Shown here: piece after piece, positions 1 to 7,249 of the stretch | How positions within the stretch are numbered: position 1 is the first letter of the stretch | Layout: every line of letters begins with the position of its first letter | DNA from: DATNPH01 sp036703315 | GTDB lineage: Bacteria > Cyanobacteriota > Cyanobacteriia > Cyanobacteriales > Coleofasciculaceae | Direction of reading: 5' to 3' | Assembly: GCA_036703315.1 (NCBI GenBank) | Contig: DATNPH010000016.1 | Span: 1 to 20,292 of the forward strand | Length of the DNA: 20,292 nt | Notes under the pieces: model-generated | Seen by the model: the letters and a program-made list of their open reading frames with translations, nothing else | Told to the model about the DNA's origin: nothing | The model's database searches: none | Program-made: the position numbers and the translations under genes

Positions 1-1
1 T

Positions 2-430
2 CGCGTAATCCTTGATGATCAGGAACGTGCAGCAGACCTTTGGCATCGTATCGCTGAGTATGTCCCCAGTAGGATAGATCAATGGAGTGCGATCGGGCTT
101 AATGAGCGCTTGCGGTTTTACCGATACGACCCTGGTCAGCGATTTGCACTGCATGGGGATGGTTCTTATCGACGAAAAAACGGTGACATGAGTCGATTGA
201 CGTTCATGATCTACCTTAATGATGGTTTTGAAGGGGGCGAAACTTGCTTTTATTTGGCTAATCCCTACTTGAAATTAATCGATTCATCTGGGGCTCCTGA
301 TGTGTCTGTGGTTCCTACAGAAGGTATGGCTCTATGTTTCCGTCACGAACTACGACACGAGGGCGCTCCGGTCATTCGTGGCAGGAAGTATGTATTGCGC
401 TCAGACGTGATGTACACTTGGACGCCTTAG
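2..430 (+). CDS. 2OG-Fe(II) oxygenase, 3' part of gene
   Basis: The frame is open from the first bases of the window, so the gene begins upstream and only its last ~142 codons are visible. A TTG at 110 is in frame, but coding continues unbroken before it and I see no start there. The visible part matches the C-terminal double-stranded beta-helix of 2-oxoglutarate/Fe(II) oxygenases of the prolyl-4-hydroxylase type. The iron-binding H-x-D is His at 152-154 and Asp at 158-160 (FALHGDGS). The distal iron His is at 356-358 (RHEGAPV), followed by GRKYVLRSDVMY, whose basic residues usually hold 2-oxoglutarate. The family hydroxylates protein or small-molecule substrates using O2 and 2-oxoglutarate; the substrate here cannot be told. 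It converges on the GTPase gene with a 47-bp gap. Confidence 0.82.
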   Translation, partial: RVILDDQERAADLWHRIAEYVPSRIDQWSAIGLNERLRFYRYDPGQRFALHGDGSYRRKNGDMSRLTFMIYLNDGFEGGETCFYLANPYLKLIDSSGAPDVSVVPTEGMALCFRHELRHEGAPVIRGRKYVLRSDVMYTWTP

Positions 431-477
431 GGCAACTCATACCAATTTCCTTTTCGGACGCTACACTGCCATTCAAG

Positions 478-2040
478 TTAAGTGCGATGGTTATCAGATG
501 AATCTGGTTCCAATTCTTCTTCCGCTTCAGAGGCTTCTTTTAAAGGTCGCACGACTCGCGCGATCGCTTCCTGGATAAAAGCCTTGACAAACTCATCCCG
601 GCGGGTCAGCTGGAACTGTTGCTGCACCACCTCTGTAATGCCACCATCGCCCCAGTCTTGGTCGTTGCGGAAGTATTCAATAAAACTTTTACCAGCTATT
701 CGGATCAGATAAGCCGCTGTGACACCTTGAATTGCCTTGCCCACCACCAACGTCGCGACATTCAGTTCCAGTGCAGTGGCAACTAGTTCAATTGCTCCTC
801 TGACAATTCCCAAACTCACCAAGGTTTTGCCAAGAGAAAGCGCTAGTTCCTTACCACGCTCTAGATTCAGTTCACAGCCGTAGATTTTGCCAATTTCGAC
901 AACCATTTGGGCATTGACAGCAGCTGTTGCCAGCAAATCCACTAATGGCAAAGGCGTTACCGCAACCACACCGGCTCCAATCCACTGGAAACGTTCTACT
1001 ACCTTCTCCGCCTGCCGTTTGCGTTGGTTATCGATAAGGCGTCGGGCTTCTTCTCCTAGGCGCTGAGATTGCAGTAGGATGTTGTCGGCTACCAAGTCTT
1101 CTCCTTCTGCTCGAAGGACAGCGGCAAGTCTCCGAATTAATGGCATTACATCCGGATCGGCTTGGAAGGTTTCGCCAGTTTCTAGGGTAACCGACTGGGG
1201 ATTGGCAGCGATCGCCACTACATCGATGGCGGCAATAAAGCCCCGAACCCGCTGCCGCAATCGAGCAAGAATTATTTCCTTATCCTGATCACAATAGAGG
1301 TCAGTTTTATTAAGAACCAGGATACTTCGCTTGCCAATTTCAGCCAATCCGCGCAGTGGCTCATATTCTGACTGCCGCAAGTCATTGTCTACGACAAACA
1401 ACAACAAATCAGCTTCCGTTGCCAGCTGCCGTGCCATTTGCTCCCGTTCTGTCCCCACGACACCTGCCTCTAAAATCCCTGGTGTATCGGTAATCAGAAT
1501 CTGACGATCTAATCCCTTTAATTTCAGGGTATATGTCTCCCCTATCTGGGTGGTACCCATTGGCGCACCGACTTTACCAACCATTCGCCCAATTAGTGCA
1601 TTTACTAGGGATGTTTTACCCGCTGAACCTGTACCAAATACAACTACCAGCAGTTCCCCCCGTGCTAGGGTGGACTCAATTTCTCGCGATCGCGAAATCA
1701 AAGCTTGCCTCGCCACCTCATCCTGAATCTGCGTCACCTGCTTCCGCACAGCTTTGAGGTTTTCCCCTGCCGCCTCAGTTTTCTCTACTGGCACTTTCGG
1801 TGCTGAGCGACGTTTCTGTGAAGGCTTTTGCGATCGCCCAAATAGCCCGATATAGTAGATAAACCCAAAGATTAACAGCCCCAGCAGGGCAATAATAAGC
1901 AACAGCAGCAAATTGGCTAGCAGGGGAGTCGTAAGCGCAATTTGACTATACAGCTGATAGACGGAATTAATGAACCAAAGCATTAGTCCCAGAATCAAAC
2001 TGAGACCAATGATCAGCGTCAACAGGCGTGAAAGGGGCAT
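478..2040 (-). CDS. Membrane-anchored GTPase with DUF697-like C-terminal domain
   Basis: A 520-residue protein. Residues about 4-25 and 38-66 are two strongly hydrophobic segments, so the N-terminus is probably a membrane hairpin, followed by a basic linker (about 67-110). A TRAFAC GTPase domain follows: G1 P-loop GTGSAGKTS at 136-144, a Thr pair at 163-164 as G2 candidate, G3 DTPG at 185-188, and G4 NKTD at 244-247. Residues about 340-460 are hydrophobic and Gly/Ala-rich (GAGVVAVTPLPLVDLLATAA), as in DUF697 (YcjF-type) domains attached to GTPases. The C-terminus is acidic. The family probably acts at membranes, but its role is poorly known and I do not infer a pathway. ATG start; no clear ribosome site upstream. 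Divergent from the kinase at 2321. Confidence 0.85.
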   Translation of the reverse strand: MPLSRLLTLIIGLSLILGLMLWFINSVYQLYSQIALTTPLLANLLLLLIIALLGLLIFGFIYYIGLFGRSQKPSQKRRSAPKVPVEKTEAAGENLKAVRKQVTQIQDEVARQALISRSREIESTLARGELLVVVFGTGSAGKTSLVNALIGRMVGKVGAPMGTTQIGETYTLKLKGLDRQILITDTPGILEAGVVGTEREQMARQLATEADLLLFVVDNDLRQSEYEPLRGLAEIGKRSILVLNKTDLYCDQDKEIILARLRQRVRGFIAAIDVVAIAANPQSVTLETGETFQADPDVMPLIRRLAAVLRAEGEDLVADNILLQSQRLGEEARRLIDNQRKRQAEKVVERFQWIGAGVVAVTPLPLVDLLATAAVNAQMVVEIGKIYGCELNLERGKELALSLGKTLVSLGIVRGAIELVATALELNVATLVVGKAIQGVTAAYLIRIAGKSFIEYFRNDQDWGDGGITEVVQQQFQLTRRDEFVKAFIQEAIARVVRPLKEASEAEEELEPDSSDNHRT

Positions 2041-2320
2041 GGATTGAGTTGGGCTTTTTGTTCACATTCTAAAACGACGCTATCAAAGCGGCTGTTTCTC
2101 CTGCCAACTTACGACAATATACTGATCACTTTGGGTCAAATCAGGGGTTAATATGATTCCGAAGAGTAAGACGTACTGTAATACAGAACTTTCACATCTA
2201 TCTCAAGGACGAATTAGAGGATGAAGGGTGTCACAAAGAGTTGCACCTGTAGAAAAACAACCCTAAGCTCGCAACTGACAGTCCACCTATCCACTATTGC
2301 TTCAAGGAGCTTTCTTTGTT

Positions 2321-4096
2321 GTGAACCCTCAATCTATTACTAGGGAGTCTCAGTCACCTTCCAAGAGCTGGTTATACAAGGTAACTCGTTGCCTAAGCAT
2401 TCGTCAAAAGATTGGTTGTGGATATGCACTTGCACTAAGTATTGCCGTTTTAGGAACAACTGTTGGCGTTGTCCTCGGAGATCGCTATCAGCAACAGTCT
2501 AGGTTGCAAGCAGAAGACGCTCAGGAGGAAATAAGTTTTCTAAATCGCTTGCAAACTAGCAGCCTACAGATACAGGCACACCAGCAAAGATTTATTTATT
2601 TACTGGAGAATCCAGAACTTTGGCAGAGAGAGAAATCTCATTTTTTTGAGCATACTACTGAGTTTAAGCAGTTATGGTCTAAATTCAAGACTTCTGAAGG
2701 TAACACAAAATTCTCTAAAGTCAAGGAGTTAGCCGCTGAGCTTGAAGTAGCCAAACGCTTTTTGCAAACCTACAAAGCGGTTCCAGAATCTTACTTACTA
2801 CGCACAGAGGACATTCTGAAACAAGTTGATTTATCTGATTTAAATTTAGAAGAAATTGAGGCAGTACAAAAACGGCTTATAGACTTTAATAATAGCTCTG
2901 ATGTTTTGAAATTTGATGAATTTTCAGATGAGCTAAAACACCTTATTGAATTGGCGTATGAGGAGTATGCTCAAGCCGAAGCTCTTCAGGAAGTAGCGCA
3001 GACTATTCGAGTTCAGATTATTGGCGCAAGTATAATAGTCTCAGTTGCGATCGCTGTACTTTTAGCTGTATATACCAGTAGTGAGATCGCTCGTCCAATT
3101 CAAGCCGCCACACAAATCGCCAAGCAAGTTACTCAACAGGAAAATTTCGACTTACAAGCACCCGTCACTACTAAAGATGAAGTTGGAGCCTTAGCCACCT
3201 CCCTCAACCAATTGGTTCAACGAGTTAAGCAACTTCTTGAAGAGCAACAAGCAGCTAACGAATTGCAGCTAATTCAAAGTGAAAAGATGTCTAGTTTGGG
3301 ACGGATGATCGCTGGAGTTGCGCATGAAATCAATAATCCTATTAACTTCATCTATGGAAATGCGATTCATGCGGGTGAATATGTTGAGGAACTTTTAGCA
3401 CTGCTGGAAACTTACGCCACTGAGATTCCTCACCCTCCCCAAGCTGTTCAAGTTCAAGCGGAAGAAATTGACTTTGAATTTCTCAAAGAAGACTTACCTC
3501 AACTGATTGAGTCGATGAAAGTCGGTGCAGAACGAACAAGACAAATTATTCTTAGCTTAAAAGATTTCTCTCGGCTGGATGAGGCACAAGCACATTCTGT
3601 TGATTTACATGCCTGTATTGATAGCACCCTACTTATCCTGAACAATCGCATTAAGAAAGACATTACGGTAATTCGCAATTACGGCGATATTCCAATGATT
3701 GAAGGGTATGCAGGCTTACTTTATCAGGTATTTATGAATCTGTTGAGTAATGCGATTGATGCTTTAGAAGAGTCGAGAGGCGAGAAGCAGATTTTGATCA
3801 CAACTCAATGTCAAGATAATGGCTGGGTTACTGTCAAAATTGTCGATAACGCTTCTGGCATCCCCCTAGAGAATCAGGCAAAAATATTTGATACCTTCTT
3901 CACGACGAAACCTAGAGGAGTGGGAACAGGGCTAGGGCTGGCGATTAGCCGTCAGCTTGTTGTGGAGAAACATGGCGGTAAAATTACTTGTAACTCTGAA
4001 GTTGGGGCGGGCACAGAGTTTGCGATCGCTCTTCCGATTAAACATCAGCATCACGTAGAATCCCCCCAGAAAAACTGCTTGCTAGCCACCACCTAA
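2321..4096 (+). CDS. HAMP-domain sensor histidine kinase
   Basis: I prefer the GTG at 2321 (591 residues) over the in-frame TTG at 2297, because AAGGAG at 2304-2309 lies 11 bases before it. From that start: TM1 about 33-53; a mostly helical extracytoplasmic sensor region about 54-230; TM2 about 232-252; HAMP about 252-307; a coiled coil; the HisKA H-box GVAHEINNPINF with phospho-acceptor His335; then HATPase_c with the N-box NLLSNAIDAL near 473-482, VDNASGIP with Asp509, and GTGLGLAI at 535-542. The long insert after the H-box, ending in SLKDFSRLDEA, is typical of a cyanobacterial NtrB/AtoS-like kinase group. It should autophosphorylate and pass the phosphate to a response regulator. No regulator gene is adjacent, so this is an orphan kinase, and its signal is unknown. 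Confidence 0.93.
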   Translation: MNPQSITRESQSPSKSWLYKVTRCLSIRQKIGCGYALALSIAVLGTTVGVVLGDRYQQQSRLQAEDAQEEISFLNRLQTSSLQIQAHQQRFIYLLENPELWQREKSHFFEHTTEFKQLWSKFKTSEGNTKFSKVKELAAELEVAKRFLQTYKAVPESYLLRTEDILKQVDLSDLNLEEIEAVQKRLIDFNNSSDVLKFDEFSDELKHLIELAYEEYAQAEALQEVAQTIRVQIIGASIIVSVAIAVLLAVYTSSEIARPIQAATQIAKQVTQQENFDLQAPVTTKDEVGALATSLNQLVQRVKQLLEEQQAANELQLIQSEKMSSLGRMIAGVAHEINNPINFIYGNAIHAGEYVEELLALLETYATEIPHPPQAVQVQAEEIDFEFLKEDLPQLIESMKVGAERTRQIILSLKDFSRLDEAQAHSVDLHACIDSTLLILNNRIKKDITVIRNYGDIPMIEGYAGLLYQVFMNLLSNAIDALEESRGEKQILITTQCQDNGWVTVKIVDNASGIPLENQAKIFDTFFTTKPRGVGTGLGLAISRQLVVEKHGGKITCNSEVGAGTEFAIALPIKHQHHVESPQKNCLLATT

Positions 4097-4250
4097 GCCT
4101 AAAAACTTTATTGTGCTGCCATTCTCTAATTTGTTAACAGGAATTTGTCAACAGGTTGAAGAATTATAACAATTGTCTACTGCTAGCTAGAGATAATCTA
4201 CCCTCGACTTGTGAGATAGTCAAACTCGTAAGTTATGGAGTAAAAGAATT

Positions 4251-4772
4251 ATGGGACTTCTTGACCAGGTTTTAGGTGCGATCGAAAATCCCAATCACCA
4301 AGGTAGTCCAGGTCAGATCGGTGAGATTCTCAGCACTGTTCAACAATTAAGCAATAATGCCAACACTGACCCATCAACAATTCAAAGCGTTTTATCGATT
4401 GTTGGAAATTATGCTCGCTCGGCTCTGCAACAAAAGCGAGACAATGAAGGTGTTGAGCAAACTCAAGAATTTGTAAATCAATTCGGAGGCACCAATCCCA
4501 GCACTCAAGCTGTCCAAATGCTCTTCGGTGCGCCTCAGATTCAGCAAATCGTTCAGGAAGTTGCACAGAGGACGGGGCTAAGTTCTGGTACCGTTCAAGC
4601 TATGTTGCCAATACTGGTTCCCATAGTGTTGAAGTTCCTCCAAACGGGTAGCAATACTCAACCGTCTCAAGGATCAAATCCTGTTCTCAATTCATTTCTA
4701 GATGCTGATCACGATGGCGATGTAGATATTGCTGATGCTATGCAAATGGCAGCACGCCATTTCGGTAGATAA
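4251..4772 (+). CDS. Small DUF937-like protein with terminal EF-hand-like calcium loop
   Basis: A 173-residue protein. ATGGAG at 4235-4240 sits 10 bases before the ATG. Residues about 1-130 are Gln/Asn-rich and helical, with the opening GLLDQVLGAI and a hydrophobic VQAMLPILVPIVLKFL segment (about 115-130), as in DUF937 proteins. After a polar linker, residues 151-162 (DADHDGDVDIAD) form a 12-residue EF-hand or dockerin-type loop with Asp at positions 1, 3, 5, 9 and 12 and Gly at position 6. I infer calcium binding from that loop only. There is no signal peptide. The gene lies 154 bases after the histidine kinase on the same strand; a shared transcript is possible but not shown. DUF937 has no established biochemical function. 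Confidence 0.8.
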   Translation: MGLLDQVLGAIENPNHQGSPGQIGEILSTVQQLSNNANTDPSTIQSVLSIVGNYARSALQQKRDNEGVEQTQEFVNQFGGTNPSTQAVQMLFGAPQIQQIVQEVAQRTGLSSGTVQAMLPILVPIVLKFLQTGSNTQPSQGSNPVLNSFLDADHDGDVDIADAMQMAARHFGR

Positions 4773-4819
4773 AGGTTTGTAAGCTCTTGCTCCTTTAAGA
4801 AAGCATATTGGTTAGGGCT

Positions 4820-4847
4820 GGTAATAGGTAATGGGTAATGGGTAATG
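4820..4847 (+). repeat. Heptamer tandem repeat GGTAATN x4
   Basis: Four head-to-tail 7-base units: GGTAATA once, then GGTAATG three times. Complementary ATTACC copies follow at 4884-4889 and 4899-4904, so the transcript could fold back. This is the short-tandem-repeat type common between genes of filamentous cyanobacteria. It lies just after the DUF937-like gene. Confidence 0.85.
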
Positions 4848-4982
4848 AGATAATTAAATCCTCATAGCGCCAAGATGTTATCAATTACCTTCTGACCAAT
4901 TACCTTTTCACCACCCAAGCCAAAAATGTGCAACTTAAGCGCCTATCAGCTTATAATTAGCGTCCTGATTTGTTCTCACTCA

Positions 4983-5023
4983 TCAGTGGTCAGTAGTCTC
5001 TTGTGCTAAGTATTGACCACTGA
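4983..5023. repeat. Inverted repeat, 13-bp stem
   Basis: TCAGTGGTCAGTA (4983-4995) and TATTGACCACTGA (5011-5023) pair along 13 positions with one G:T pair and a 15-base loop. No T-run follows directly. It lies in the spacer between two converging genes and may be part of a composite 3'-end structure or a small dispersed repeat. Confidence 0.6.
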
Positions 5024-5035
5024 CAGAGGATTTGA

Positions 5036-5081
5036 GCTTAGAGGGTACCTAAGCAAAAACCCGGATGATCACTCCGGGTTT
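5036..5081. terminator. Two stacked hairpins, the second a symmetric terminator-like stem
   Basis: The first hairpin is GCTTAG (5036-5041) with CTAAGC (5049-5054) around a 7-base loop. Two bases later, AAACCCGGA (5057-5065) pairs perfectly with TCCGGGTTT (5073-5081), again around a 7-base loop. The second stem has an A-run before it and ends in TTT, so it could stop transcription from either side. That suits its place between the DUF937-like gene (plus) and the Hpt gene (minus). The T-tract is short, so termination strength is uncertain; a small stable RNA ending here is an alternative. Confidence 0.55.
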
Positions 5082-5255
5082 GGACCTCCAATTAAGACTT
5101 TTTTCTTTCTCCATACTGCCTGATCTGCTGTAAAGAGCTAATGAAGTCTAGTTGAAGAGTTGATATTTATTTTCACTTTAAGCAATGTACTCTCAGTACC
5201 AGAGCAGAGATTTGGTTTAAACTCATCCCAAGCACAAATGACGTGGGATGCAAGC

Positions 5256-5311
5256 GTTAGTAGTTAGTAGTTAGTCGTTAGTAGTTAGTAGTTAGTAGTT
5301 AGTAGTTAGTA
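5256..5311 (+). repeat. Heptamer tandem repeat GTTAGTA x8
   Basis: Eight contiguous 7-base units. All are GTTAGTA except the third, which ends in C. The array is followed by GTTTTTTAA. It is non-coding and lies in the convergent spacer, about 170 bases beyond the 3' end of the Hpt gene. Copy number is likely to vary between strains. Confidence 0.92.
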
Positions 5312-5480
5312 GTTTTTTAACTCACCACTCGCCAACTGTCCTACTAACACCACGCTGCCAGTCCTCCCAGGCTTGAAAGCTAATGGAGGAATGGTGGGGT
5401 TCTGTGAGCTTCTCTAGAGAAGAAAACCTTCTTTTCGAGCATTATTTGGACAAACACAAGAAGCAAGCGCAGCGTTATCC

Positions 5481-6494
5481 TCAGGATGGAGTACGAGTTG
5501 CTTGGACGAGTAACTTGGCCAGTTGCAACAGTTGCTGTTTATCAAAAGCTTGGATAATCGCTTTGGCTGCGGCTTTAGGTTCTACTGTCAAGGTTATCTG
5601 TTTAGGTGTGGCAGCAGTAGCTTTTGTAGCAGCCACTTGTTTCTCCTTCTCCCCAGAAGTGGTACTGGCGGCTTTGGGTGCAGCCGATTTTACAGCAGCG
5701 AGTTTTTGCAAAGCTGGGCTTGGAGTAATCGCATTCCCCTGCCCCGTGTGCAACTGATCGCTAGCCTGCTTGATTTCTTTAATAATTATCGGTGCTAGAG
5801 TCTGAAACGAATTGTCCTGATTAGCGATCGCTTTAAAAGCCGTTACTACTAATCCTTTCCAACTCTCAACTCCTGCTCCTAACTGAGCTAAACGCTTGCA
5901 CAGCGCCTGAAGTTTTTGACGAGTGGTAGGTGTTTCTTCTTCTTTAAACACCTGCAACATCTGTTTCAGGATAGCCATCACCTGAGGCGCAAAGTTGGAG
6001 GGAACTGAGGGTTGAGCTTTTGCTGGGTTACCTGAGGGAGCAGAAGCTTGCGCTGTTGCCGCTTCAGTGCCACCACCTACCAATTGAGTAATATAGCTTT
6101 GCAATTTGGTAAAATGTGGCTCTGCCTCCTGCAACGTCTTCTCAGCTTCCGCTTCCTGAAGCCCAAACGGCCCTTGCAGTTGTTCGATCAAGTCTTTCAG
6201 GGTATCGCACCCTAATAAAAACAAATCCTCCAGCTTTTGGTCAACCTTGACTTCATGCTCTTTGAGTATCTTAAAAGCATCCTCTAACCGATGAGCTGTT
6301 TTTTGAATACTCGCAAAGCCCAACATCGCGGCTCCCCCCTTGATAGAATGGGCAGCTCGAAATAATTCATTAACTCTCTCCTGATCTTTCGCAACTGAGC
6401 GCAGCTCTAATAGACCATTTTCGAGGGTATCGACATGTTCTTTAGCTTCTTCAATGAAATAACCTAATATCCTTTGCTGATGCACTGCATCCAC
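5481..6494 (-). CDS. Hpt-domain phosphotransfer protein, CheA N-terminus-like
   Basis: A 337-residue protein. The start is GTG at 6494, with AGG 9 bases upstream on the coding strand. Residues about 5-115 are an Hpt domain with the motif AAHSIKGGAAMLGF and phospho-acceptor His49. Two segments rich in Ala, Pro and Lys (about 140-165 and 255-300) flank a helical region (about 165-250). The last ~45 residues (AIIQAFDKQQLLQLAKLLV) look helical. There are no kinase-core, CheW or receiver domains, so it can only relay phosphate, or it interacts as a stand-alone Hpt protein. This fits a partner of hybrid kinases such as the one at 15109-19803, but the link is inference. No signal peptide or membrane segment. 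Confidence 0.85.
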   Translation of the reverse strand: MDAVHQQRILGYFIEEAKEHVDTLENGLLELRSVAKDQERVNELFRAAHSIKGGAAMLGFASIQKTAHRLEDAFKILKEHEVKVDQKLEDLFLLGCDTLKDLIEQLQGPFGLQEAEAEKTLQEAEPHFTKLQSYITQLVGGGTEAATAQASAPSGNPAKAQPSVPSNFAPQVMAILKQMLQVFKEEETPTTRQKLQALCKRLAQLGAGVESWKGLVVTAFKAIANQDNSFQTLAPIIIKEIKQASDQLHTGQGNAITPSPALQKLAAVKSAAPKAASTTSGEKEKQVAATKATAATPKQITLTVEPKAAAKAIIQAFDKQQLLQLAKLLVQATRTPS

Positions 6495-6638
6495 GGGAGT
6501 TTTCCTAAAATAGAACGGTTTTTTACTCAGATCAGTAACGGCTATACCCGAAAATTCTGGTGCCTAGCCGTATTAAGTAAGGATGTTTCCAAATTTACAG
6601 TCAGATTCTTTTTTTAGGGTAACTATTTTATCAAAACT

Positions 6639-6669
6639 GCGCGATATGCTTCTTCCGTGCATATTGCGC
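6639..6669. repeat. 11-bp inverted repeat upstream of the Hpt gene
   Basis: GCGCGATATGC (6639-6649) and GCATATTGCGC (6659-6669) pair with one G:T around a 9-base loop. A smaller palindrome, ATCAC-N5-GTGAT, follows near 6686-6700. They lie in the divergent region between the Hpt and serine hydrolase genes and could be regulatory or repeat DNA. Confidence 0.5.
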
Positions 6670-6991
6670 TACGCAAGGGGAGTATATCACTAAGTGTGAT
6701 CTCTATGTGTATTGTCAGCCACAGAGGAAGACTGGTAAGCTATCGGCATTCAAGTTGCATGGTGACCAAGAAAGGCAGAGGGCGCTTATGCAGGAGGAAG
6801 AAGGAATGCCTTCGTCCTTTGCCCACGACTCAAGGGAGTAAGGGTATCAAGCCGCTTGCAAATGTTCGATTTGGTGGCTCCCAATTGGGAAGCGTTAGAA
6901 TCCCCTTCCAGTTGGTTACATAAGAGCCTTCTGCGGCTCGACTGAGCGCTCGCCGAACGTCCTTCATTCTTCTGCCTTCTTCAAAGGCGAA

Positions 6992-7027
6992 GCAGGGGAG
7001 ACAGGGTAGGCAGGGGAGGCAAGGGGT
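6992..7027 (+). repeat. 9-bp tandem repeat GCAGGGGAG x4
   Basis: Four adjoining 9-base units: GCAGGGGAG, ACAGGGTAG, GCAGGGGAG, GCAAGGGGT. It is intergenic here. The same unit recurs seven times inside the hybrid kinase gene at 17840-17902. Confidence 0.85.
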
Positions 7028-7249
7028 AAAATTATCCAATTTAAATGGACATCAACTTACTCTGACTCCAAGCGAGCGGCACTAGGTACTTCATGGCGTA
7101 TTGATTAATCCTTAGTGTCAGTACTGTGGGAAACTTTTCAAAAGAATTCTCATCTGAGAACCAATCTCTCACCGGTCATTACCACTATCTGGCAACCATC
7201 CTTGCAACTAAAAGTTTTGACCGATGCTACTCGCTCGCAATAAGGAAAC

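Larger units (their letters stand above)
4773..5480. other. 708-bp convergent spacer without a gene
   Basis: No convincing coding frame. The stretch holds two heptamer arrays (4820-4847, 5256-5311), a 13-bp inverted repeat (4983-5023) and the paired hairpins at 5036-5081. A plus-strand open frame from 5383 runs into the antisense of the Hpt gene and is not considered real. Confidence 0.75.
6495..7249. other. 755-bp divergent spacer with repeat-like DNA
   Basis: Two open frames here (plus, 6657-6923; minus, 6830-7039) overlap each other and give low-quality proteins, so I do not call genes. The segment about 6830-6960 contains small palindromes: CCCAATTGGG near 6880-6890 and GAGCC-TTCTGC-GGCTC near 6925-6942. 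The latter is followed by CGACTGAGCGCTCGCCGAA, which resembles a dispersed palindromic repeat of cyanobacteria. A 9-bp array follows at 6992-7027. The upstream regions of both flanking genes must lie in this spacer, but I cannot place -35/-10 boxes with confidence. Confidence 0.5.

Noticed and set aside
2174..2186. GTACTGTAATAC as an NtcA site upstream of the histidine kinase
   Set aside because: NtcA sites need GTA-N8-TAC; here the spacer is 6. CTGTAATACAG is a small palindrome, but there is nothing more to support a regulator.
2297..2320. TTG at 2297 as start of the histidine kinase
   Set aside because: AAGGAG at 2304-2309 lies inside that extension and is well placed for GTG at 2321, so the later start is preferred.
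2221..2343. 40-codon plus-strand frame starting ATG at 2221, before the histidine kinase
   Set aside because: AGAGG directly abuts the ATG with no spacing, the product is Ser/Thr/Cys-rich and unlike a known peptide, and it overlaps the kinase start. It could be a leader but lacks support.
5383..5798. Plus-strand frames across 5383-5757 and 5523-5798
   Set aside because: They are antisense to the clear Hpt-domain gene and follow its low-complexity Ala/Lys-rich part.
6657..6923. 88-codon plus-strand frame and the overlapping minus-strand 69-codon frame (6830-7039)
   Set aside because: Low-quality composition and no ribosome site. The frames run through palindromes and the 9-bp repeat, so they look like chance frames in repeat DNA. 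A transposon-end remnant was considered but I cannot show it.
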